Shown: piece by piece, positions 52,563 through 60,313 of the stretch
How the letters are laid out: the number at the start of each line of letters is the position of its first letter
Numbering within the stretch: position 1 is the stretch's first letter
Made by a program: the position numbers and the translations under genes
Origin: Paludibacteraceae bacterium
Lineage (GTDB): Bacteria; Bacteroidota; Bacteroidia; Bacteroidales; Paludibacteraceae
Assembly: GCA_024401535.1 (NCBI GenBank)
Contig: JAKSKX010000014.1
Span: 1-64,000 of the forward strand
Length of the DNA: 64,000 bases
Direction of reading: 5' to 3'
The notes under the pieces: model-generated
Databases searched by the model: none
What the model was told of the DNA's origin: nothing
The model's input: the letters and a program-made list of their open reading frames with translations, nothing else

Positions 52563-54146
52563 GTGAATCATATAGAATTTGCCATAGAACTTTTGAAAAA
52601 AGGCCGCACTGTCAACGTCATTGGACGAGGCAACAGCATGCGTCCCTACTTGGTGCATGAACGCGACAAGATTGTATTCAAGCCAGTTGACTCTGTCAAA
52701 GCAGGTGACGTTGTTCTTGCAAAATTCCCTAACAAATACATTATTCACAGAGTGGTCAAGGTAGATGGAGAGAACGTAACCATGATGGGCGACGGCTGTA
52801 CAACTTGCGAGAAATGTACTTTGAACGACATATTCGGCAAGGCAGAAGGCTTTATCCGCAAAGGGAGAGAGACTATGGACCGAGCAGACAGTTTCGGCTA
52901 CAAGCTCTATGCGTGGACATGGATGCATCTGCCGTTGACTTTTCGTAAATGTTTTCTTGGCATTCATGACATTATATTTTTGTCTCGCAAGGACCTAACA
53001 AGAATTTCGCCAACAGAGGATGAAACAGAACTATTCGTTGCTTTATTGAAAATTTCTCTATGGGGAGCCTCAACAAAAGAAGCTGAGCAGATATTAAACA
53101 GCAAAAATATAGGATGGGATGTCATTCTGGACATGGCAAATCGCCAGACAGTTACAGGCATAATTGCCGATGCAGTAAGACAACTTCCTGAAAACCTGAA
53201 ACCAGGGGAAGAAATTTGTGACAAGCTATCTTCTTTCTTGAGGAAACTACTAATGCAGCATGAGAAATTTAATTCTGTTGCAGTACGTTCTATGGAAATC
53301 TTCAAAGCTAACGGCATTCCTGCCGTACTGTTGAAAGGTCAAGGAACTGCGGCACACTACCCTAATCCAATATTGCGCCAATGCGGAGACATCGACATAT
53401 ACGTCGGCCCAGAGAATTACGAGAAAGCCCGCAAATGCATAGTAGAACTTGTCGGAGAAAAGGGTGTTGACCCTCATGACATAAAAGAAAAACATGCTAA
53501 TGCACATTACGGAAATATAGAAATTGAAATGCACAAAAATGCAGAAATCCACCATAATATTTTCGTCAAGAATAGCTATATCAAGTATTGTGAACATTGG
53601 CTGAACCCAGAATTGTGCGACAAAGCAAGGATACAAGACAAAGAAATAGATATACCACAACTACAATTCAACACAATATACACTTTCTTCCATCTTTGGC
53701 ATCATTTTGTTTGCGGAGGCGTTGGTTTACGACATGTTATCGATTGGTGCATACTTTTGCATAGGGCACACAAGATAATAGACAACAAGCAACTTGAAAC
53801 AGATATAAACAAATACAAAATCCTCAGAGGATGGCAGACCATAGGTTGGATTGCAGTAAACAAATTAGGATTTTCCAAGGAAGAAATGCCGTGCTATTCA
53901 GACAAATACGAGAAAGAAGCTCTATTGGTATGGGATAAGATCATGAAAGGAGGAAATTTCCAAAGGCCTTTTCAAAAGAGACTCGGCAAGCATCATTGGA
54001 TGTTGAGTAAAATTATCTCATTCTGCTACACAATATCAGATGTTGTAAGACTGTATCCACTGATTGGCCATGAGTTTCTGCATGTACTCTTGTATATGTT
54101 TAATAGAGGCACTAATACGACAATAAAGATATTGAATCAAAAATAA
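52563..54146 (+). CDS. S26-like peptidase domain fused to a nucleotidyltransferase
   Basis: 527 residues from GTG 52563; an in-frame stop lies two codons upstream. Residues ~1-110 resemble an S24/S26 signal-peptidase fold: GRGNSMRP with candidate nucleophile Ser25, AGDVVLAK, IIHRVVKVDG with His62 where the general base falls (the Ser-His form of Sec11/SipW enzymes), then MMGDG. No membrane anchor is seen. Residues ~230-510 match the uncharacterised NTP_transf_5 family: AVLLKGQGTAAHYPNPILRQC, then the metal-binding Asp276-Ile-Asp278 (GDIDIYV). In lasso-like clusters such proteins accompany HprK-like kinases. Middle gene of the operon, 28 bp after the kinase and 9 bp before pqqD-like. Confidence 0.78.
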   Translation: MNHIEFAIELLKKGRTVNVIGRGNSMRPYLVHERDKIVFKPVDSVKAGDVVLAKFPNKYIIHRVVKVDGENVTMMGDGCTTCEKCTLNDIFGKAEGFIRKGRETMDRADSFGYKLYAWTWMHLPLTFRKCFLGIHDIIFLSRKDLTRISPTEDETELFVALLKISLWGASTKEAEQILNSKNIGWDVILDMANRQTVTGIIADAVRQLPENLKPGEEICDKLSSFLRKLLMQHEKFNSVAVRSMEIFKANGIPAVLLKGQGTAAHYPNPILRQCGDIDIYVGPENYEKARKCIVELVGEKGVDPHDIKEKHANAHYGNIEIEMHKNAEIHHNIFVKNSYIKYCEHWLNPELCDKARIQDKEIDIPQLQFNTIYTFFHLWHHFVCGGVGLRHVIDWCILLHRAHKIIDNKQLETDINKYKILRGWQTIGWIAVNKLGFSKEEMPCYSDKYEKEALLVWDKIMKGGNFQRPFQKRLGKHHWMLSKIISFCYTISDVVRLYPLIGHEFLHVLLYMFNRGTNTTIKILNQK

Positions 54147-54155
54147 TAAACAACT

Positions 54156-54422
54156 ATGAAAAAACAACAGGGTTACGAACTAAGAGATATATGTGGCGAA
54201 AAAGTTATCATCGCTACGGGGGTGGAAAGCATAGACGTCAACAGCATGATAGTCCTAAACGACACTGCAGCTTTCATGTGGGAAGCTATGGGAGACTCTG
54301 ACTTTGAAACTGAAGACATTGTAAAAAAGACTCTCGAAGTATATGACATCAACGAAGAACATGCCACAGAATCAGTGAACAAACTTTTGGACAAGATGAA
54401 AAAATGTGGAGTCGTGAAATAA
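54156..54422 (+). CDS. PqqD-like RiPP recognition element
   Basis: 88 residues. The pattern is YELRDICGEKVIIATG, MIVLNDTAAFMWEAMG, then DIVKKTLEVYDINEEHATESV and LLDKMKKCGVVK, matching the three-helix winged fold of PqqD proteins. PqqD-type domains bind the leader of a ribosomally made peptide and hand it to tailoring enzymes. Its presence is the strongest sign that this cluster modifies a peptide, though free PqqD-like proteins also exist without one. The ABC gene starts 19 bp before its stop, so the two are translationally coupled. Confidence 0.85.
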   Translation: MKKQQGYELRDICGEKVIIATGVESIDVNSMIVLNDTAAFMWEAMGDSDFETEDIVKKTLEVYDINEEHATESVNKLLDKMKKCGVVK

Positions 54423-56038
54423 ATCTTGCACTCTGGCTTTGGCACAGCGTCAAGGGACAAAGACGACGCATTACACTAAACTGTGCGATAGGTGTTTTTA
54501 GAATAGTCCTGTCGCTGAGTTTCGTGTACCTTTGCAAGCATATTGTTGACATAGCAACCGGCACTTCCCAGGGGGACATCAGGCAATGGACAATGATTCT
54601 TGTCGGCTATATTCTCCTGCAGCTTACTGTGACTCTTGTAAATGGCAGAATCAAAGAGCGCAACAGAATAGAGGTGACCAATCTCTTGCAAAAGCGTATC
54701 TTCGCAAAAGCTATGCGCAGTCAATGGAACGGACGAGACCGACTCCACACAGGCGACACAATGAGCAGACTGAGCGAAGACATACGAACAGTCTCAGCTA
54801 CTATAAGCGACCAGATTCCGAGAATCGTACTGGCTTCCGTCCAACTAATCTGCGCATCTATTGTACTATTCACGCTTGAAAGGAAACTGCTTTGGGTGCT
54901 GCTTGTGATAATGCCTATAGCGATCATTGTGAGCAAAGTCTATTTCCGAAGACTTCGCAAACTGACAGACAAGGTCAGACATCAGGAGGGAGACATACAG
55001 AGCCACATCCAGGAGCATCTGCTCAAGCGAATTCTTATTATTTGCATGAACAGAATAGACGATGCCATTATCATGCTGAACAACCGACAGGATGAGCTCA
55101 AAGACACCGTTGTGTCCAGAGTGAACTATACTACTCGTGCGAACATGTTCATTCAGGCAGGCTTCATGACCGGCTACAGCGTAACATTCTGTTGGGGAGC
55201 CTACGGAATCATGGCAGGTACTGTAACATACGGCATGATGACGGCATTCTTGCAGTTAGTCAACCAAGTGCAACTGCCTATCGTAAACATGAGCCATTAT
55301 TTGCCTCAAGTCATCCAATCCATATCTTCCATTTACAGACTGAAGGAAATCGACGAAGAATTGCAGATGGAGGACAACAGCGATGAAACCGCAAATATGA
55401 ACAAGGTATATGGCATAAAGATAGAAAACCTAACTTACACATATCCTGGCAATTCCGCACCTACAATAGACAATTTGAACGAGACATTCAATCCTGGCGA
55501 GCATATCGCCATAGTTGGACAAACTGGCGCAGGCAAAAGCACATTGATACGTCTTCTTCTCGGATTATTGCTACCGGACAAAGGTACAATATCAATCACG
55601 GACGGGCAAGACGTAGTATTCAAAAATACAAATCGAAAAACATTCTGCTACGTACCACAAGGAAACAGTCTGATGAGTGGAACGATAAGAGACAACCTGC
55701 TTCTTGGAAATCCCAAAGCAACAGAAGAAGACATGGCCAACGCACTTCGACTTGCAGCAGCCGACTTTGTGTTTGAGAGAGAGGAAGGGCTAAACACATC
55801 CTGCGCAGAACAAGGTAACGGACTTAGTGAAGGACAGGCCCAAAGAATTGCTATTGCACGCTCCCTTCTCCAGCCGGGAAACATCTACATATTTGACGAA
55901 GCGTGCTCAGCTCTTGACGAAGCAACGGAAACTCGCATTCTCAACAATTTGGATTCCCACCTCAAAGGCAAGACTGTGATATGGATTACCCACCATGAAT
56001 CCGTAAGGAAAAGAATGAACAGAATTGTAAGTATATAG
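54404..56038 (+). CDS. ABC exporter, fused permease and ATPase
   Basis: 544 residues. The membrane half (~1-310) has about six helices and a long loop (KERNRIEVTNLLQKRIF, GDTMSRLSEDI) as in type-I exporters. The ATPase half shows Walker A GQTGAGKST, signature LSEGQAQRIAIARS (LSGGQ variant), Walker B IYIFDEACSALDEAT and H-loop ITHHES, so it should be active. No N-terminal C39 peptidase is fused, in contrast to many bacteriocin exporters; the separate S26-like domain two genes upstream might take that role (inference). Overlaps the PqqD gene. Likely job: export of the peptide product of this cluster. Confidence 0.88.
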   Translation: MWSREINLALWLWHSVKGQRRRITLNCAIGVFRIVLSLSFVYLCKHIVDIATGTSQGDIRQWTMILVGYILLQLTVTLVNGRIKERNRIEVTNLLQKRIFAKAMRSQWNGRDRLHTGDTMSRLSEDIRTVSATISDQIPRIVLASVQLICASIVLFTLERKLLWVLLVIMPIAIIVSKVYFRRLRKLTDKVRHQEGDIQSHIQEHLLKRILIICMNRIDDAIIMLNNRQDELKDTVVSRVNYTTRANMFIQAGFMTGYSVTFCWGAYGIMAGTVTYGMMTAFLQLVNQVQLPIVNMSHYLPQVIQSISSIYRLKEIDEELQMEDNSDETANMNKVYGIKIENLTYTYPGNSAPTIDNLNETFNPGEHIAIVGQTGAGKSTLIRLLLGLLLPDKGTISITDGQDVVFKNTNRKTFCYVPQGNSLMSGTIRDNLLLGNPKATEEDMANALRLAAADFVFEREEGLNTSCAEQGNGLSEGQAQRIAIARSLLQPGNIYIFDEACSALDEATETRILNNLDSHLKGKTVIWITHHESVRKRMNRIVSI

Positions 56039-56068
56039 AATTCTTACCTTCCCATTTTAGACTTGAAC

Positions 56069-56866
56069 ATGAAAACAATAATTTTTCTGCACGGATTCTT
56101 TGCAAGCGGCAGCTGTGTGCCTGCTAAAGCTTTGAAAGACGCTTTAGAGGGGAAGGTGCGCGTTTTGACTCCTGATTTGCCGATGCACCCCAAAGAATCT
56201 CTTGAGTTCATACACCAGATGTGCGACAAGGAAAAACCAGAGCTTCTTGTTGGAAACAGTTGCGGTTCTTTTCTTGCGCAAATACTATCTCCTGTGGTTG
56301 GAGTTCCTGCTCTGCTCGGCAACCCACATTTTGAAATGACAAAGTTTTTGAGGGAAAGAATCGGCAAGCACCAATATAAATCTCCAAGAACAGACGGCAA
56401 ACAGGACTTCGTTATTGACGAAGAGTTAATCAGCGAATTTGCCGAACTTGAAGAAACAATGTTCAATTTCACCAACCCATACTACAAAGACAAAATTTGG
56501 GGAATATTCGGAGAGAACGACACATTGGCCCACTATGAACCTTTGTTCAGGGAACACTATGACAAATCCTTTCACTTTCCAGGGGCGCACACTCCTACAG
56601 ATGATGAGGTTTGTTCTTACTATATTCCTTTGATAGAGAAGATGTTGGAGTCTTTTCCTCGCAAGGAAGAAAGATTCTTTCGCCACTTCAAAGGAAACAG
56701 ATACAAGCTTCTGCACTCAGCCCTTGACTCGGAAACAATGGAAAGAATGGTGGTCTATCAAGCTTTGTACGGAGAAGAAAAGATTTGGGTTAGACCGGAG
56801 AAAATGTTCTTCGAGAAGATAACCAGAGAAGGCAACACATTCAACAGATTCGAAGAGACTGAATAA
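56069..56866 (+). CDS. YqiA-like alpha/beta hydrolase fused to DUF1653
   Basis: 265 residues from ATG 56069 (MKTIIFLHGFF); a TTG two codons upstream is unlikely. Residues ~1-190 form an alpha/beta hydrolase of the YqiA/YcfP esterase group: FLHGFFASG near the N-terminus, nucleophile elbow VGNSCGS with Ser64, the acid in FGENDT and His in FPGAHTPTDDE. Residues ~200-263 are a DUF1653 domain (HFKGNRYKLLHSALDSET, MVVYQALYGEEKIWVRPE), normally a free protein that binds unknown ligands. The pair as one chain is notable. It starts 30 bp after the ABC gene but is probably housekeeping, and overlaps the next gene by one base. Confidence 0.85.
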   Translation: MKTIIFLHGFFASGSCVPAKALKDALEGKVRVLTPDLPMHPKESLEFIHQMCDKEKPELLVGNSCGSFLAQILSPVVGVPALLGNPHFEMTKFLRERIGKHQYKSPRTDGKQDFVIDEELISEFAELEETMFNFTNPYYKDKIWGIFGENDTLAHYEPLFREHYDKSFHFPGAHTPTDDEVCSYYIPLIEKMLESFPRKEERFFRHFKGNRYKLLHSALDSETMERMVVYQALYGEEKIWVRPEKMFFEKITREGNTFNRFEETE

Positions 56867-57399
56867 TGGCACTATACATTGTAAGGCACGGACAGACAGA
56901 GGAAAACAAGCAGATGATTCTGCAGGGACACATGCCAGGGATTCTGACTGAAGAAGGAATAAAGCAAGTTACGGAAACAGCCGAAAAACTGGCAAAAATG
57001 GACATCAGATTCAGCTGCGTTGTGGCAAGCGACCTAAAGAGAGCAATGGACTCGGCAAAGATAATTGCCGACAAACTGGGCATTGAAGTCATTCCAATGG
57101 AGATTCTTCGAGAAAGAGACTGGGGAATATACACAGGCTTGACCGTAGAGGAAGCTCGAAAAACATACCGCATTAACGGGAAGTGGGTATTCCCTGACAA
57201 ATCTGCAGAGACTGAGGAGGGAATTCGCAACAGGGCAAATGATGCGCTTCAAAAATTGAAGGAGCTGTACCCTACCCAGAACGTCATTGTAGTCACTCAC
57301 GGCCAATTTGCACGTAACTTGTTTGCCGCTCACAACAACTGCAACTATAGGGAGATTACTTCATTCGCGAATGCTGAAATAAGAACTTTAGACTTTTAA
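56866..57399 (+). CDS. Histidine phosphatase family protein
   Basis: 177 residues. The phosphate-binding RHG motif IVRHGQTEEN with the phosphorylated His near residue 8, the acid region ERDWGIYTGLT and the second histidine VVTHGQFARN are all present, as in cobalamin/phosphoglycerate-mutase-like phosphatases. The substrate is unknown; candidates include small phosphate metabolites, and no cobalamin genes are nearby. Its ATG overlaps the stop of the hydrolase gene by one base, so the two are coupled. Confidence 0.9.
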   Translation: MALYIVRHGQTEENKQMILQGHMPGILTEEGIKQVTETAEKLAKMDIRFSCVVASDLKRAMDSAKIIADKLGIEVIPMEILRERDWGIYTGLTVEEARKTYRINGKWVFPDKSAETEEGIRNRANDALQKLKELYPTQNVIVVTHGQFARNLFAAHNNCNYREITSFANAEIRTLDF

Positions 57400-57417
57400 C
57401 TTAATAAGCACAATAAT

Positions 57418-57651
57418 ATGGCAAAATCAGTTTTGATAAAGGATACAACTGTTGACGAAAGAATAGAGATTGTACGCGATGCACTTGGGTTTGATTCTGA
57501 CTGCGAGGGTATAGACTTCTCGGACATGTACGACGACTATATCAGCGGCAAGAAAGAGTTGGCAGACATAAATAGAGAGTTCAGTGAAAAGCATTGCGCC
57601 AAATTCGTGGCAAGTGAACTAAAAGAACATTCCAGAGGTTGCGGATTTTGA
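57418..57651 (+). CDS. Small conserved protein of unknown function
   Basis: 77 residues starting MAKSVLIKDTTVDERIEIVRDALG, then SDCEGIDFSDMYDDYISGKKELADIN. I recall proteins starting this way in other Bacteroidales, annotated only as hypothetical. The end (SRGCGF) is in the frame read here. In the +1 frame a coherent stretch (IPEVADFDRTMEKSLIFNS...) runs on to 57751, which could mean a frameshift or a separate small product. It follows the phosphatase gene by 18 bp. Confidence 0.6.
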   Translation: MAKSVLIKDTTVDERIEIVRDALGFDSDCEGIDFSDMYDDYISGKKELADINREFSEKHCAKFVASELKEHSRGCGF

Positions 57652-57845
57652 CAGGACAATGGAAAAGTCCCTGATATTCAATTCAAAAATCGCTAATCTG
57701 GAAACAACTGAACTATACAAGCAGCAGAGGAATAGCAACGGTCCAATTTGACAAGCTTAGATTCAAATGCAGTGTGCAGGAGCACACACAAAGATGTTTT
57801 GCAAGCAAAAAACAAATGTCATTTGCGGTGCATTTCCCCTATTCA

Positions 57846-57884
57846 TAAAAAATATAGGTTACCGGTTCAATGCCGGCAACCTAT
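57846..57884 (-). terminator. Terminator after the GH16 gene
   Basis: Minus-strand stem ATAGGTTGCCGG / CCGGTAACCTAT with one mismatched position, followed by ATTTTTTATG, 25 bp past the stop. Confidence 0.85.
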
Positions 57885-57909
57885 AATCAAAAAATCACGA
57901 AAATACAAG

Positions 57910-59376
57910 TTAGCGCTTCATAACCTTCATAGCCTGATTCCCGTTCATGATGACAACATAAACCCCTTCTGGCAGTTTTTCCATACCGACCTCTGCGTTA
58001 TTTGAGCCGATGGTTTCTGTCAAGCAGCATACTCCACGTGAATCATAGACTTCAATATTGACATCTCTGCTTCCTTCCCCACTCCATATCAACTTGTTGT
58101 CTATAAAGTGAACAGGTCCTGAGCTTACGACATCCTCAGCAGAAGTAATAGTTTCTCCTGGCTGGAATATTCTCCATAGCGCAGAAGTCTTGTTTTCAGG
58201 CAAAGGAGCCTGGAACACATTACCCTGCGAATCTGCCTGAAGGAACTTTCCGCTATGTCGAGCCATCATAGTAACTACATTCGAATCATACTCGGACTGC
58301 TTTTCAAAGGCGAACTGCTGATGACCACCTCCGTTCCAGTTCCAGATTCCAGCTTTTGCGCCATCGTCCTTGCTGCTGTTTGCAATTTCAAGAACTTTGC
58401 CCGCAATGTTAAGTCGGAAAGTTCCGGAATACTGCTCGTATAAGTTTATCCATGCGTCATTGCTGTTGCAGTCAACCAGACTCAAGTCTCCCGTTACTCC
58501 GCTCATACATTTCCCTTCACTGACTGACATTACTTTGATTTGGTCCGAAGGAATCATCTCGCTTGCGTTCCTTTTCCACACACGCACCCAGTCGCACTCC
58601 AAAACAGCAGGATATCCATTGGTAATCTGTATGTTGTCACCAGCCCAACCACCAACTGCAAGGTTGATTATTATGTAGTTACCCTTGAGCTGGCTAATCT
58701 CGGAAGGTCGGTTGTATGTGGCAATGCACTTGTCGTCAAAATAGAACTTCAAGTAAGAGCTTGTCCACTCCAATCCATAAGTATGGAAGTCTGCACTCTT
58801 GTCCGGACCTGTGTGAGTACCTCCGAAAGAAGCCTCATGGTCCCAAGCAGAGCCATGTGAAGCATACCAGTCTGTCTTTGTATAGTGAAGATAATAGTGG
58901 TGGAGATTCCTCTCGTGCGGAACTTCAAAAATATCAATCTCTGGCGGCCAACCGTCCTGCAAAGTCCAGAAGGCAGGCCAAGTTCCAAGCTGCCAAGGCA
59001 TTTTGAAACGACCTTCTATATAACCTCCGTTCACCTCGAAATGACCTCGAGTGTCTATCGCACCGGAAGTATAGTCAAGCGAATATGTCTTTCCACCATT
59101 TGAACAAGTCGGAGGAGCATCCGGATGACGTCTTGACTCGGCTTTTATACGGAGTTTGCCATCGGACACCGAGACGTTTTCCTCTACGCAGTAAGCCTGA
59201 TGATTGTGAGTGTGTCCCCAGTTGTATGTAGGGTTCCACTTGCTCTTGTCCAGAGAAGTTCCCTCGAACTCATCGTTAAAGACCATCGTCCAGCCTGCCG
59301 AACTAGAGGGAGGTGCAGCAAAAGTTGAAGAGAAAAAAGACAATGCGGCAATAGCCACATAAGATTTTAGTTTCAT
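57910..59376 (-). CDS. Secreted GH16 beta-glucanase with ricin-type domain and sorting tail
   Basis: 488 residues with a signal peptide (~1-20, ending STFA). The GH16 catalytic jelly roll (~25-275) has the active-site strand PPEIDIFE with nucleophile Glu146, Asp148 and acid/base Glu151, plus WPAFWTLQDGWP and HTYGLEW. It cleaves beta-1,3 or mixed-linked glucans (specificity not read). Residues ~290-405 form a ricin-like beta-trefoil (SEGKCMSG, VLEIANSS, GGHQQFAFE), and ~410-488 resemble a T9SS C-terminal sorting domain (VNIEVYDSRGVCCLTE, LPEGVYVVIMNG). SprA, part of the T9SS pore, is encoded 900 bp away, which fits. Confidence 0.9.
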   Translation of the reverse strand: MKLKSYVAIAALSFFSSTFAAPPSSSAGWTMVFNDEFEGTSLDKSKWNPTYNWGHTHNHQAYCVEENVSVSDGKLRIKAESRRHPDAPPTCSNGGKTYSLDYTSGAIDTRGHFEVNGGYIEGRFKMPWQLGTWPAFWTLQDGWPPEIDIFEVPHERNLHHYYLHYTKTDWYASHGSAWDHEASFGGTHTGPDKSADFHTYGLEWTSSYLKFYFDDKCIATYNRPSEISQLKGNYIIINLAVGGWAGDNIQITNGYPAVLECDWVRVWKRNASEMIPSDQIKVMSVSEGKCMSGVTGDLSLVDCNSNDAWINLYEQYSGTFRLNIAGKVLEIANSSKDDGAKAGIWNWNGGGHQQFAFEKQSEYDSNVVTMMARHSGKFLQADSQGNVFQAPLPENKTSALWRIFQPGETITSAEDVVSSGPVHFIDNKLIWSGEGSRDVNIEVYDSRGVCCLTETIGSNNAEVGMEKLPEGVYVVIMNGNQAMKVMKR

Positions 59377-59581
59377 GTAATAGATTTATTAGGAATGTTT
59401 TGTATTTTGGGCGCTAAAATAATCATTTAAATTTTAAGTAGTAACATATCAGACAAAAAAAGTCTGTTTTGAGGGGATAATTGCACAACTCTGAGCAATA
59501 AAATGGGCTGACAAAATTCATTTCATCAATTCAAATTTTTTATTTTCCGCTAAAAAGTTTTCTTTGTTCTGCTTTTATTTT

Positions 59582-59589
59582 TATCTTTG
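59582..59589 (+). promoter_or_regulatory. Probable -7 element (ruvA)
   Basis: TATCTTTG, 63 bp before ruvA; a TTTG 15 bp upstream is too close for the consensus spacing. The rest of the 275-bp gap is AT-rich with nothing further seen. Confidence 0.5.
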
Positions 59590-59651
59590 CAACTTAATTG
59601 GAAGAATTGTAAATCGACGACTTGTTAACGAGTAATATATAACTTGTACTT

Positions 59652-60260
59652 ATGTATGACTATATAAAGGGAATATTGAGCGAGTTGACACCAACCACTT
59701 GTACTATCGAAGCGGGAGGCGTAGGTTATCTGCTTAATATATCGCTTACAACATATGCTTTTCTTGAACCGCTACAAGGCAAAGACAACACAAAAGTGTA
59801 CACATACCTTATAGTGAGAGAGGATGAACACCTGCTATTCGGATTCTCGGACAAGATGGAAAGAGAATTGTTCAAGCTTTTGATAAGCGTGTCCGGAGTA
59901 GGAGCAAACACTGCACGAACTATTCTTTCTTCGTACTCACCGGCAGAGCTGGCGCAAATTATTGAAAGCGACAACGCAAATGCAATCAAGAAAGTTAAGG
60001 GCGTAGGTACAAAAACTGCGCAAAAAATAGTTATTGACCTCAAGGACAAGATGAAGAACTTGGCGGCCGAATCAAACGGAGCACTCCCTTTATCTTCTGC
60101 TTCAAGTCCAAGCAGTCAGGTCAAGAACGAAGCTGTAATAGCTCTCACAATGCTCGGATATGTTCAGTCCGCAGCGGAAAAGGTTGTCGCCGAAATCATC
60201 AAGGGAGAGCCTTCTATTCCTGTAGAGAAGCTAATTAAGGAAGCGTTAAGAAAATTATAA
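59652..60260 (+). CDS. ruvA: Holliday junction branch-migration protein RuvA
   Basis: 202 residues, normal length. RuvA binds the Holliday junction and loads RuvB. Domain I is an OB-fold (MYDYIKGILSELTPTTCTIE). Domain II has two helix-hairpin-helix motifs, LLISVSGVGANTARTIL and IKKVKGVGTKTAQKIV. Domain III is the helical RuvB-contact (EAVIALTMLGYVQSAAEKVV). It is followed after 53 bp by sprA, an arrangement common in Bacteroidetes. Confidence 0.97.
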   Translation: MYDYIKGILSELTPTTCTIEAGGVGYLLNISLTTYAFLEPLQGKDNTKVYTYLIVREDEHLLFGFSDKMERELFKLLISVSGVGANTARTILSSYSPAELAQIIESDNANAIKKVKGVGTKTAQKIVIDLKDKMKNLAAESNGALPLSSASSPSSQVKNEAVIALTMLGYVQSAAEKVVAEIIKGEPSIPVEKLIKEALRKL

Positions 60261-60313
60261 ATAGAAAAGATTTTCACTGTATAAGACAGACAAAATCAAT
60301 TCATTACATAAAT

